From positions 1 to 13,143 of the forward strand of contig CALFSR010000240.1 in assembly GCA_937916565.1 (NCBI GenBank): 13,143 nucleotides of DNA, in the 5' to 3' direction. The notes beneath the pieces were generated by a model. The model was not told where the DNA came from and made no database searches. It saw only the letters and a program-made list of their open reading frames with translations. This DNA comes from an uncultured Bacillota bacterium. GTDB taxonomy: Bacteria; Bacillota; Limnochordia; Limnochordales; ZCTH02-B6. Position numbers and translations under genes: made by a program. Below are positions 1-6,742 of the stretch, piece after piece. Numbering within the stretch: position 1 is the first letter of the stretch; each line of letters starts with the position of its first letter.

Positions 1-432
1 TTCCCGGACGAGCGCCAAAGCCTCATCAAAGTTGCCCTCGATCTCGATGACCCGGGCGCCGTGCATCATCGTCTGCGCCAGCTTGCCCTTGGCCACGTTG
101 CCCTTGGGGATGAGCACGTAGCAAGGCAGACCCGCGCGGGCCGCGTACGCGGCCGCGGAGGCCGACGTGTTGCCCGTCGAGGCGCAGATGACGGCCCGAG
201 CGCCCCGCATGACCGCGTCCGTCACGGCCATCGTCATCCCGCGGTCCTTGAACGAGCCGGTGGGATTGGCGCCCTCATACTTTATGTAAAGCTCCCCCGG
301 CAGGCCCACCTCTTTCGCGAAGGCCGGCGCAGGGATAAGAGGCGTGTCGCCCTCGTGGAGTGTGATGATGGGGCCCTCGGCCGGCAGCGAGAGATGCTGC
401 CGGTACCGGCTGATGATCCCGGAACCGCTCAT
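1..432 (-). CDS. thrC: Threonine synthase, N-terminal part (cut by window edge)
   Basis: This enzyme converts O-phosphohomoserine to threonine in the cytoplasm using pyridoxal phosphate. I translated the minus strand from the ATG at 432; the frame stays open for 144 codons to the window edge, so the C-terminal part lies outside. The motif GSFKDRGM contains the expected PLP-binding lysine (about residue 62), and CASTGNTSAS (about 83-92) is the usual phosphate-cup region of fold-type II PLP enzymes. The start overlaps the hom stop as ATGA, indicating translational coupling in a hom-thrC operon, which is the common order in Bacillota. It is a standard short-form threonine synthase as far as visible, with no defects. 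The identification is firm; only the full length is unknown. Confidence 0.95.
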   Translation of the reverse strand, partial: MSGSGIISRYRQHLSLPAEGPIITLHEGDTPLIPAPAFAKEVGLPGELYIKYEGANPTGSFKDRGMTMAVTDAVMRGARAVICASTGNTSASAAAYAARAGLPCYVLIPKGNVAKGKLAQTMMHGARVIEIEGNFDEALALVRE

Positions 433-1718
433 ACTTCCGCCTCCACCCGGATAACGTTGCTCACTTGCCGCACCACGGGCAGGCGGCTGATCTGCTCCAG
501 CGCCCGGCGGATGTTGGCTTCCTGCACCTCGTGGGTGACAAAGACGAGGTCCACCGGGTCCTCAAGGCGGCCCTTTTGGATCACCGACTGGATACTGACC
601 GAGTGCTCGCCGAAGGCGGCAGCGATGCTGGCCAAAACCCCGGGCCGGTCCACCACCCGCAGCGACACGTAAAACTGGGAAACAGTCTCCTCGATGGGCT
701 TCACCGGCAGGCCGGCCTCGGGGGGTTGCAGCCGCCCGTTGCCGCCGTGGCGCAGCCGCCGGACGGCGTCGATAAGGTCCGCCACCACGGCGCTGCCCGT
801 GGGCAGGCTGCCGGCGCCGCGGCCGTAGAACATGAGCTCGCCGACGGCGTCGCCCCGGACGAAAATGGCGTTGAAGACGTCGTTGACCGCCGCCAGCGGG
901 TGACCGGACGGGATGAACGTCGGGTGCACGCGCACCTCAAGCCGCCCGTTGTCCTCCCGGGCGATGGCCAGCAGCTTCAGCTCATAGCCAAGCTCTTTGC
1001 CGTAACGGATGTCTTCGGGTGTGATGCGGGTGATGCCCTCGCAGTACACGTCCTCTACCCGCACCGGCGTTTCAAACGCGAGGGACGCGAGGATGGCGAT
1101 CTTAAAGGCCGCGTCGTAGCCTTCTACGTCCGAGGCCGGATCGGCTTCCGCGTATCCGAGCGCCTGGGCCTCGCGCAGCACGTCGGCGAAGGCCATGCCT
1201 TCCCGGCTCATGCGGGTCAGCATGTAGTTGGTGGTGCCGTTGATAATGCCGACGATGGCTTCGACCCGGTTGGCGGCCAAGCTTTCCCGCAGCGGCTTGA
1301 TGATGGGGATGCCGCCGGCCACGCTGCCCTCGAAGAACAGATCCACGCCCCGGCGGGCCGCCAGCGACCAGAGGGCTGTCCCGTGCTTGGCCAGCACTTC
1401 CTTGTTGGCCGTCACCACCGGTTTGCCCCGCTCCAGAGCGGCCGCGATCAGATCCCGGGCTGGGTCCACCCCGCCCATGACCTCCACCACGATGTCGACC
1501 TGCGGGTCGTTGACGACCTCCCAAGGGTCGGTGGTGACAACGTCGGCGTCAAGGGCGACGGGCCGGTTCTTGTTGGGGTCGCGCACCGCCACACGCCGCA
1601 CGTGCAAGGGTACACCCGCCCGCGCCGCGATGCGCTCGGCGTTGGCCTGCAGGATCGAGAGCACACCGCCGCCGACGGTCCCACAGCCCAGCAGGCCGAT
1701 CTGCACTGGTTTTTCCAC
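429..1718 (-). CDS. hom: Homoserine dehydrogenase with C-terminal ACT domain
   Basis: This enzyme reduces aspartate semialdehyde to homoserine with NAD(P)H, the branch point to threonine and methionine. The 429-residue protein begins with a Rossmann fold (GLLGCGTVGGGV, residues 8-19). TANKEVLAKHG (103-113), INGTTNYML (159-167) and DPASDVEGYDAAFK (193-206) carry the usual catalytic and substrate-binding Lys and Asp residues. An ACT domain begins near residue 349 (YVSLRVVDRPGVLA); in this family it mediates allosteric feedback by threonine. The length is normal. The start is a GTG preceded by GGGAGG at about 8 nt. It is the first gene of a hom-thrC operon with a promoter just upstream, and its stop overlaps the thrC start by 4 nt. 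Confidence 0.97.
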   Translation of the reverse strand: MEKPVQIGLLGCGTVGGGVLSILQANAERIAARAGVPLHVRRVAVRDPNKNRPVALDADVVTTDPWEVVNDPQVDIVVEVMGGVDPARDLIAAALERGKPVVTANKEVLAKHGTALWSLAARRGVDLFFEGSVAGGIPIIKPLRESLAANRVEAIVGIINGTTNYMLTRMSREGMAFADVLREAQALGYAEADPASDVEGYDAAFKIAILASLAFETPVRVEDVYCEGITRITPEDIRYGKELGYELKLLAIAREDNGRLEVRVHPTFIPSGHPLAAVNDVFNAIFVRGDAVGELMFYGRGAGSLPTGSAVVADLIDAVRRLRHGGNGRLQPPEAGLPVKPIEETVSQFYVSLRVVDRPGVLASIAAAFGEHSVSIQSVIQKGRLEDPVDLVFVTHEVQEANIRRALEQISRLPVVRQVSNVIRVEAEV

Positions 1719-1753
1719 TGGTGCTTCCTCCCGGGGGGCGTGTAACTTTCAGG

Positions 1754-1782
1754 ATTATAACATGTTCGCAGGGGTGAATAAA
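1754..1782 (-). promoter_or_regulatory. Extended -10 promoter for hom-thrC
   Basis: On the minus strand a perfect TATAAT (1759-1754) is preceded by TG one base upstream, giving the extended -10 form TGTTATAAT. At 17 bp spacing lies TTTATT (1782-1777), a weak -35. Transcription would start near 1747, about 30 nt before the hom GTG, leaving room for the GGGAGG ribosome site. This A/T-rich patch stands out in very GC-rich surroundings. It lies downstream of the hup hairpin, so hom-thrC is probably a separate unit. Confidence 0.7.
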
Positions 1783-1786
1783 GAGC

Positions 1787-1833
1787 GACACCGGCTTCAC
1801 ACCGCCCAAAGGAGCGGGATGAAGGCCGGTGTC
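1787..1833 (-). terminator. Hairpin terminator downstream of hup
   Basis: Arms at 1833-1820 and 1799-1787 form a 13-bp stem (GACACCGG plus CTTCA, with one bulged C) around a 20-nt loop that can itself fold further. The stem is followed on the minus strand by GCTCTTTATT, an imperfect T-rich tail. It sits 29 nt past the hup stop and just before the hom promoter, which fits a terminator for hup. The tail is poor, so termination efficiency is uncertain. Confidence 0.6.
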
Positions 1834-1862
1834 CAGCAAGGGCATGCGCGCTCGTGCGCGGC

Positions 1863-2138
1863 CTACTTGGCCACCGAGTCCTTGAGAGCCTTCCCAGCCT
1901 TGAACGCAGGAATCTTGCGGGCGCCGATCTGAATGTCCGCACCCGTCTGGGGGTTGCGCCCCCGCCGGGCGGCTCGCTCGCGCACTTCAAACGTGCCGAA
2001 ACCGACGATCTGGACACGCTCGCCTCCGGCCAGCGCCTCGGTGACGGCTTCGAACAGCGCGTCCACCGCCCGGCCGGCGTCCTTCTTGGTCAGCCCGCTC
2101 TTTGCAGCCACCCGATCGATGAGTTCCGCCTTGGTCAA
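1863..2138 (-). CDS. hup: DNA-binding protein HU
   Basis: HU is a small dimeric histone-like protein that bends and compacts the nucleoid. From the TTG at 2138 the product is 91 residues, the family length, and starts (M/L)TKAELIDRVAAKSGLTKKDA. The DNA-binding arm and core signature VQIVGFGTFEVRERAARRGR and NPQTG, followed by IPAFKAGKALKD, are complete. I chose TTG because GGGAGG lies about 8 nt upstream and HU proteins normally begin at this residue. The frame continues upstream: a GTG at 2147 would add three residues but overlaps the ribosome site. The gene follows spoIVA, the same order as spoIVA-hbs in Bacillus subtilis. It lies between two terminators, so it is probably transcribed alone. 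Confidence 0.96.
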   Translation of the reverse strand: MTKAELIDRVAAKSGLTKKDAGRAVDALFEAVTEALAGGERVQIVGFGTFEVRERAARRGRNPQTGADIQIGARKIPAFKAGKALKDSVAK

Positions 2139-2352
2139 GCCCTTCACCTCCCTTCCCGGCTCCCCCGGGCTTGCCTCTATCTGGAACCGTAGGTTGCCCA
2201 ATTCCTGACCGCTCCATGATGGCAAGGCAATGGGAAACGCCCGGAGGCCCGCCACACCGCTAGTTTCGCCCCTATGGTTCCCGTTCCTTCCGTCGCCCTC
2301 TTAGAAACCCAGGGATTTCCTGCGTCTGGTGCGGTTTTCACGGCTGCGATGA
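2139..2352. other. Intergenic region between spoIVA terminator and hup
   Basis: About 210 nt lie between the spoIVA terminator and the HU start. The HU reading frame is open back to 2255, but that extension does not resemble any HU N-terminus. Given the terminator upstream, the hup promoter should be here. I found no convincing pair of -35 and -10 boxes; weak candidates such as TTGGGC near 2200 lack a good partner. No RNA gene or clear riboswitch fold was recognised. Confidence 0.4.
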
Positions 2353-2353
2353 C

Positions 2354-2379
2354 AAAAAGAAAGCGCCCGCGGGCGCTTT
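2354..2379 (-). terminator. Rho-independent terminator of the der-plsY-spoIVA unit
   Basis: Positions 2360-2379 form a perfect 20-nt palindrome, AAAGCGCCCGCGGGCGCTTT. On the minus strand it is followed by CTTTTT. With a minimal CGCG loop this gives an 8-bp stem, mostly GC. It begins 45 nt after the spoIVA stop. Because the hairpin is symmetric and only the minus strand has a T-run, it terminates leftward transcription. Confidence 0.88.
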
Positions 2380-2424
2380 ACGTCGCGCGGGCGCAAGGCG
2401 GGGCCGTGTCGTTGCGGCCGCGGC

Positions 2425-3900
2425 TTAGAGGATCAGACAGATGAGCCCGCCACTCCCCTCGTTGATAATCTTGGTCAGCGTCTCCTGCAGCTTCTTTTGC
2501 GCGTGGGCGGGCATGCGGTGCAGCTTGCTCTGGATGCCTTCCCGGACCAATTCCTGCAAGGACTTGCCCAGGAAGTCCGAGTTCCAGACACGCCCGGGAT
2601 CCTTTTCGAACTCCTCCGTCAGGTAGCGGGCGAACTCCTCGCCTTGCTTCTCCGTGCCGACGAAGGGCGTCACCTCCGTGTAAATGTCGGCCCGTACCAT
2701 ATGGATAGAGGGCGCCCCCGCCCGCAGCTTAACGCCGAAGCGGCCCCCTTGGCGGATGATCTCCGGATCGTCGAAGGAGATGTCGTCCAGGGTCGGGCTT
2801 ACGATGCCGTAACCGCCGGTCTTCACGTCCTCCAGGGCGGCGGCAACTTTGTCGTACTCACGCTTGGCGACGGCCAAGTCCTGCATCAGCCGCACGAGGT
2901 GGTGGTCTCCGCTGACCTGGAAGCCGGTCATCTCCGCGAGCACTTGATAGAACAGTGACCTGCGCGTGCCCACTTCCACCGTGGCCGTGCCGGCGCCAAG
3001 CTCCATCTGCTTGAGGGTGACGGTCTCCACCTGGTCGTAGCCGGCCAGGGCCGCGACCGCCTGCTCGACGTCCCGCAGCCGTTCCACCGGGGCGACGGTT
3101 TCCCATGCTGCGTCCAGAAACTGCCGGCGCACGGGGTGATCCGCCGGCAGCTCGTCGATCCAGGCCGGCAGTCGAAGGGAAATTTCCTGGACGGGGAACT
3201 CGAACAGGACCTCGTGCAAGACGTCAAGGGCGTCTTGCTGGTTCATCCGCAGGCAGTTGATGGGAATGACCGTAACCTGGTGCTGCCGGCTCAACTCGTC
3301 GGCCAAAGCCTGGACGGCCCGGGCTTCGGGCTCGACGGAGTTGAGGAGCACGAGAAAAGGCTTGCCCAGCGCCTTAAGCTCGCTGATCACCCGCTGCTCG
3401 GCTTCGACGTATGCCTCTCGGGGCAAGTCGGCGACGGTGCCGTCCGTCGTCACCACAAGGCCGATGGTAGCATGCTCCTCGATAACTTTGCGGGTACCGA
3501 ACTCGGCCGCCTCGTGGAAGGGGATGTCCCGGTCAAACCAGGGAGTACGCACAAGGCGCGCTCCCTGCTCGTCCTCAAACCCCCGGGCTCCGGGCACCGC
3601 GTAGCCGACGCAGTCCACGAGCCGGACACGGGCACGGGCGCCGTTGAGCTCGATCTGCACCGGCCGGTCCGGCACGAAGTGAGGTTGGGTGGTCATGACG
3701 GTGCGACCTGCGCCGCTCTGGGGCAGCTCGTCCTGGGTGCGCTGCCGGTCGTAGCCGTCCTTAATGCGGGGAAGGACGAGCAGCTCCATGAAACGCTTGA
3801 TGAACGTCGACTTCCCGGTGCGCACGGGGCCGACGACGCCGATGTAGATGCTTCCCCCGGTGCGCTGGGCGATGTCGCTGAAGAGGTCGAATCTCTCCAC
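2425..3900 (-). CDS. spoIVA: Stage IV sporulation protein A, spore coat ATPase
   Basis: SpoIVA is made in the mother cell, binds the outer forespore membrane and polymerises with ATP hydrolysis into the base layer on which the spore coat assembles. The 491-residue length matches the family (about 492 in B. subtilis). The Walker A motif is GPVRTGKST (24-32, Lys30). VMTTQPHF carries the paired threonines at 70-71 known as sensor residues in B. subtilis, and RLVDCVGY (93-100) is the Walker B-like segment. The C-terminus ends GGLICLIL, the short hydrophobic end typical of this protein and needed for membrane docking in B. subtilis. The GTG start has GGGAGGG about 7 nt upstream. It follows plsY after an 81-nt gap that may hold its own promoter, and a strong terminator follows it. 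Confidence 0.98.
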   Translation of the reverse strand: MERFDLFSDIAQRTGGSIYIGVVGPVRTGKSTFIKRFMELLVLPRIKDGYDRQRTQDELPQSGAGRTVMTTQPHFVPDRPVQIELNGARARVRLVDCVGYAVPGARGFEDEQGARLVRTPWFDRDIPFHEAAEFGTRKVIEEHATIGLVVTTDGTVADLPREAYVEAEQRVISELKALGKPFLVLLNSVEPEARAVQALADELSRQHQVTVIPINCLRMNQQDALDVLHEVLFEFPVQEISLRLPAWIDELPADHPVRRQFLDAAWETVAPVERLRDVEQAVAALAGYDQVETVTLKQMELGAGTATVEVGTRRSLFYQVLAEMTGFQVSGDHHLVRLMQDLAVAKREYDKVAAALEDVKTGGYGIVSPTLDDISFDDPEIIRQGGRFGVKLRAGAPSIHMVRADIYTEVTPFVGTEKQGEEFARYLTEEFEKDPGRVWNSDFLGKSLQELVREGIQSKLHRMPAHAQKKLQETLTKIINEGSGGLICLIL

Positions 3901-3950
3901 GAAGCGTCCCTCCCGAACTTGGCGTGCCCTGGCCCGCCGGCCAGTACAAC

Positions 3951-3977
3951 TCTTATTCGCGCCCGGGAGGGAATATC
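3951..3977 (-). promoter_or_regulatory. Candidate sigma-E-like promoter of spoIVA
   Basis: In the 81-nt gap before spoIVA the minus strand reads GATATT (3977-3972), then 14 nt, then AATAAGAG (3957-3950). Sigma-E promoters typically have an ATATT-like -35 and CATA-n-A-n-T at -10 with about this spacing. The -35 fits well but the -10 fits only partly. B. subtilis spoIVA is known to be sigma-E driven, which is why I looked here. This is a tentative call. Confidence 0.3.
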
Positions 3978-3981
3978 ACCG

Positions 3982-4626
3982 TTAGCGGCCGGCGGTGTGG
4001 CGGGGATCCACCCGCTGGCCAAAACGATGCTCGGTGCCGGCCAGCAGCCGCTCAATGTTGGGCCGGTGGCGCCAGACGGCCCAGACGGCCAAGACAACGG
4101 CGGCGACGTTGTACGGGGCCGGCCAGCCGCTCGCGAAGAACAAAATCGGCAACAGCACCGCGGCGATGATGGAACCTAGCGAGACGTAGCGAGTGAGGGC
4201 GACGACGGCGACGAACACCGCCACCAGCAGTCCGGCTACGGCCGGCGCCAGAGCGATGACAACGCCGAGCGCGGTCGCCATCCCGCGGCCGCCCCGGAAA
4301 CGCAGGAAAACGGGCCAGTTGTGGCCGCCCACGGCAGCCAGCGCCGCGCCGGCGACGACCCAATCGGCAAATCCGAGCTGCTGGGCGCCGAAGACGGCCA
4401 CCCACCCTTTGAGCGCGTCGAGCAGGAGAACCAGGACTGCCGGGAACGGCCCCAACGTGCGCATCACGTTGGTGGCGCCGATGTTGCCGCTCCCCAGCCC
4501 GCGGATGTCGACCTTGCCCAGGAACCGGCCGGCCAGAAAGCCGAAGGGCACGGCGCCCACGAGGTAGCAGGCGAGGAAGTAGACGGGAATCATGCTGGCT
4601 GTGGTCATGACGTCAACTCCGATCAT
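3982..4626 (-). CDS. plsY: Acyl-phosphate:glycerol-3-phosphate acyltransferase PlsY
   Basis: PlsY is an integral membrane enzyme that transfers an acyl group from acyl-phosphate (made by PlsX) to glycerol-3-phosphate, the first step of phospholipid synthesis in most Gram-positive bacteria. The 214-residue protein has several hydrophobic segments and the three family motifs: GSGNIGATNVMR (46-56 area), GGHNWPVFLRFRGGRGMAT (100-118) and TRYVSLGSI (145-153). The ATG at 4626 overlaps the der stop as ATGA and has GGAGGAGG upstream. An in-frame ATG at 4608, also preceded by GGAG, is a reasonable alternative and would remove six residues. It is co-transcribed with der. In many relatives gpsA follows, but here spoIVA comes next. 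Confidence 0.96.
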   Translation of the reverse strand: MIGVDVMTTASMIPVYFLACYLVGAVPFGFLAGRFLGKVDIRGLGSGNIGATNVMRTLGPFPAVLVLLLDALKGWVAVFGAQQLGFADWVVAGAALAAVGGHNWPVFLRFRGGRGMATALGVVIALAPAVAGLLVAVFVAVVALTRYVSLGSIIAAVLLPILFFASGWPAPYNVAAVVLAVWAVWRHRPNIERLLAGTEHRFGQRVDPRHTAGR

Positions 4627-5954
4627 GGGCGCCTCCTCCGCTCCCGCAACTGGAACCGGATCGGCGTGCCCACGAATCCGAAGGCGTCCCGCAGCCGGTT
4701 TTCCAAATAGCGCAGGTACGAGAAGTGCAGCAACTCGGCATGGCTGCAGAAAAGGACAAACTGGGGCGGTTTGACCCCGGCCTGGACCGCGTAGAAAATC
4801 TTGGGCTGGACGCCCTTGTCCGCCGGCGGCGGCCTGAGGGCGACGGCGTCCCGCACGACCTCGTTGAGCTGCCCGGTTCGCACCCGCAGGGCCGCATAAT
4901 TGGCGACGGTTTCCACGAGATCGAGGACCTCATGCACGCGGCGCCCGGTCAGGGCGGACACAAACACGATGGGCGCGTAGTCGGCGAAGGCGAGTTCCCG
5001 GCGGTAACGCTCCTCATAAATACGCATCGTCTGGCCGGTCTTATCCACGAGGTCCCACTTGTTGGCGACGATCACGAGCCCTTTGCCTGCCTCATGGGCC
5101 AGTCCCGCGATGCGCCGGTCCTGGTCGGCGACGTCCTGGGTCGCGTCCAGCACCAGCACCGCCACGTCGCACCGCTCCACGGCCCGCATGGCTCGCAAAA
5201 CGCTGAAGCGCTCCACGGGGCTGTCCACGCGAGAGCGGCGACGCATCCCGGCCGTATCCAGCAGGATGAACGGCGTGCCGCCCCTCTCGAGCCGGATATC
5301 CACGACATCGCGGGTCGTCCCTGGGATGGAGCTGACGATGGACCGCTCTTGGCCCACCAGCCGGTTGACGAGGGACGACTTGCCCACGTTGGGCCGGCCG
5401 ACGACGGCAACGCGGATGGGCTCAAGCCCTTCCTCAGGCGGCGCGGCCGCGGGCAGGCGGCCCGCAACGGCGTCCAGCAGCTCTCCCGTGTTCCGGCCGT
5501 GCACGGCGGATACAGGCATCGGATCGCCAAGTCCTAGGGCATAGAACTCATATGCGCTGGCCGCCTGGGAGGCGCCTGGGTCATCGATTTTGTTGACCGC
5601 GAGGATGACGGGCTTGGCGTGCTGGCGTAACAGCTGGGCAACTTCTTGGTCGAGGGGGTGTAAGCCCGCTTGGCCGTCCACGACAAAGACGATGACGTCC
5701 GCCTCCCGGACGGCCATCTCTGCTTGGCGGCGGCTCTCGGCGACTAGATCTTCTGTCGCCTGGGGGTCGATGCCGCCGGTGTCGACGACGGTAAAGGTGC
5801 GCCCCCTCCACTGGCACTCGCCGTAGATGCGATCTCGGGTGACGCCCGGCTCATCCTCGACGATGGCGCGGCGCTCACCGATCAAGCGGTTGAAAAGGGC
5901 GGATTTTCCCACATTCGGGCGGCCAACGATGGCCACGACAGGCAGCTTGCTCAC
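4623..5954 (-). CDS. der: Ribosome-assembly GTPase Der (EngA)
   Basis: Der has two tandem GTPase domains and is needed for maturation of the 50S ribosomal subunit. From the GTG at 5954 the product is 443 residues. Domain 1 has GRPNVGKS (11-18), DTGG (58-61) and NKID (121-124). Domain 2 has GRPNVGKS (186-193), DTAGM (233-237) and NKWD (298-301). The C-terminal KH-like domain follows from about residue 350, including KIFYAVQAGVKPPQFVLFC, and the protein ends in a basic Arg-rich tail. I chose 5954 because AAGGAG lies 6 nt upstream and the protein then begins VSKLPVVAIVGRPNVGKS. The upstream GTG at 5972 would lie almost at the predicted transcription start. It overlaps plsY by 4 nt. Confidence 0.97.
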   Translation of the reverse strand: MSKLPVVAIVGRPNVGKSALFNRLIGERRAIVEDEPGVTRDRIYGECQWRGRTFTVVDTGGIDPQATEDLVAESRRQAEMAVREADVIVFVVDGQAGLHPLDQEVAQLLRQHAKPVILAVNKIDDPGASQAASAYEFYALGLGDPMPVSAVHGRNTGELLDAVAGRLPAAAPPEEGLEPIRVAVVGRPNVGKSSLVNRLVGQERSIVSSIPGTTRDVVDIRLERGGTPFILLDTAGMRRRSRVDSPVERFSVLRAMRAVERCDVAVLVLDATQDVADQDRRIAGLAHEAGKGLVIVANKWDLVDKTGQTMRIYEERYRRELAFADYAPIVFVSALTGRRVHEVLDLVETVANYAALRVRTGQLNEVVRDAVALRPPPADKGVQPKIFYAVQAGVKPPQFVLFCSHAELLHFSYLRYLENRLRDAFGFVGTPIRFQLRERRRRP

Positions 5955-5983
5955 CGGCAACTCCTTCCCCACATCCGTAAACC

Positions 5984-6013
5984 TTTATATCACCCCCGCT
6001 CATCCGAAGTCAA
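5984..6013 (-). promoter_or_regulatory. Sigma-A-type promoter for der-plsY
   Basis: On the minus strand TTGACT (6013-6008) and TATAAA (5989-5984) are separated by 18 bp, each one mismatch from consensus. Transcription would start near 5977, leaving a leader of about 23 nt with the AAGGAG site before the der GTG at 5954. The -35 box is within the last codons of the DUF3189 gene. This would give constitutive expression to the essential der and plsY independently of the sporulation genes upstream. Confidence 0.7.
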
Positions 6014-6535
6014 ACGATTCGGTGAGACGCCGGCCCAGCTGCCGGGGTCTCCTGCCGCCCACGCAGCCAGGACGGCCTCGGTCTCCCGCACGAGTCGGAC
6101 AAGGCACCAGTACGCCCGGCGCGTGCCGAGGGCCACCAGCGGCCGCCCGACCCGGACGAGCCCGGCCCGGCGGCTGAGAAACCCGCCAGCCCGCATGAGC
6201 CACCCGACGCAGCCTAAGGTGTCCACCACAAGGAGCGGAACGTCACCTCTTCCCGCCATGCGCAGCGTTCCCTCCATCAGGCGCCGGACCACGGCCGCCG
6301 GCAGGCGGCCCCGGGGCAAGGTGTACACGAGGTTGCCCCCCGGATCCACGCCGGCCAGCCGCAGGAGTCCCCTGCCGTCGCCCTCGGCCGTATCAAACCC
6401 CGGCGCCGTCAAGAGCTCTCGCACGGAAGGGACGCGGTCCCTTGGGAGGATGCCAAGATGAATCGCGGCGGCCACGGGCGAGGAGTGGGTGCCGCCGAAG
6501 CATGTGTAGACGACCCGCACGGGCTCCCGCCCCAT
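5990..6535 (-). CDS. DUF3189-like protein
   Basis: I recognise this as a probable member of the DUF3189 family of spore-forming Bacillota, whose function is not established. The 181-residue protein has no signal peptide and looks cytosolic. Its N-terminus, VRVVYTCFGGTHSSPVAAA (residues 6-24), matches the family pattern and resembles the phosphate-binding loop of low-molecular-weight tyrosine phosphatases, except that the catalytic Arg position is Ser18. A second conserved-looking stretch is VPLLVVDTLGCVGWLMRAGG (99-118). The ATG at 6535 has only a weak GGCGGG ribosome site. A GTG at 6520 (giving VRVVYTCFGG) would fit the family N-terminus but has very tight spacing to GGGAG. It lies 18 nt after the small YIEGIA partner gene, in the same run of genes. 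Confidence 0.75.
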   Translation of the reverse strand: MGREPVRVVYTCFGGTHSSPVAAAIHLGILPRDRVPSVRELLTAPGFDTAEGDGRGLLRLAGVDPGGNLVYTLPRGRLPAAVVRRLMEGTLRMAGRGDVPLLVVDTLGCVGWLMRAGGFLSRRAGLVRVGRPLVALGTRRAYWCLVRLVRETEAVLAAWAAGDPGSWAGVSPNRLTSDERG

Positions 6536-6553
6536 CGCCGCCCCGCCCGCCGG

Positions 6554-6742
6554 TCAATGCCGGACGATCACGTAGGACCCATCTTCCAGGTCATGGATCG
6601 TCCCCCGCAGAAGCTTGGCTAACAGGCGCGCCATCTTGTCCCGCTCGGCTTCGTCCGCGGCCGGGAAAACCGGCACACCGCCCGCCTGCACATCCGCCCG
6701 TAGGGTCACCACGGCCACGATCTGGCTTTGCCCGTCCCTCAC
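6554..6742 (-). CDS. Small protein following YIEGIA (capping subunit type)
   Basis: This 62-residue soluble protein starts at a GTG that overlaps the YIEGIA gene stop as GTGA, so the two are translationally coupled. It begins MRDGQSQIVAVVTLRADV, has a central VPVFPAADEAERDKMARLLAKLLRG and ends GTIHDLEDGSYVIVRH, which suggests a compact alpha/beta fold with no membrane segment. Small proteins of this form directly follow YIEGIA genes in many Clostridia, and I recall public databases labelling them a capping complex subunit for YIEGIA. That name is from memory and not derivable from the sequence. A role as soluble partner of the membrane protein is inferred from the coupling and size. Confidence 0.75.
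   Translation of the reverse strand: MRDGQSQIVAVVTLRADVQAGGVPVFPAADEAERDKMARLLAKLLRGTIHDLEDGSYVIVRH

Noticed and set aside
465..1745. Long plus-strand open frame of 426 codons opposite hom
   Set aside because: It is the mirror of hom in high-GC DNA. The composition is low in hydrophobic core residues and rich in His, Gly and Arg, no family is recognisable, and hom itself is complete.
2139..2255. N-terminal extension of HU to 2255
   Set aside because: HU proteins start at the TKAEL segment, and a GGGAGG site precedes the TTG at 2138.
3136..4179. Plus-strand open frame of 347 codons spanning spoIVA, the gap and plsY
   Set aside because: It crosses two well-identified genes on the other strand and has no recognisable domain or ribosome site.
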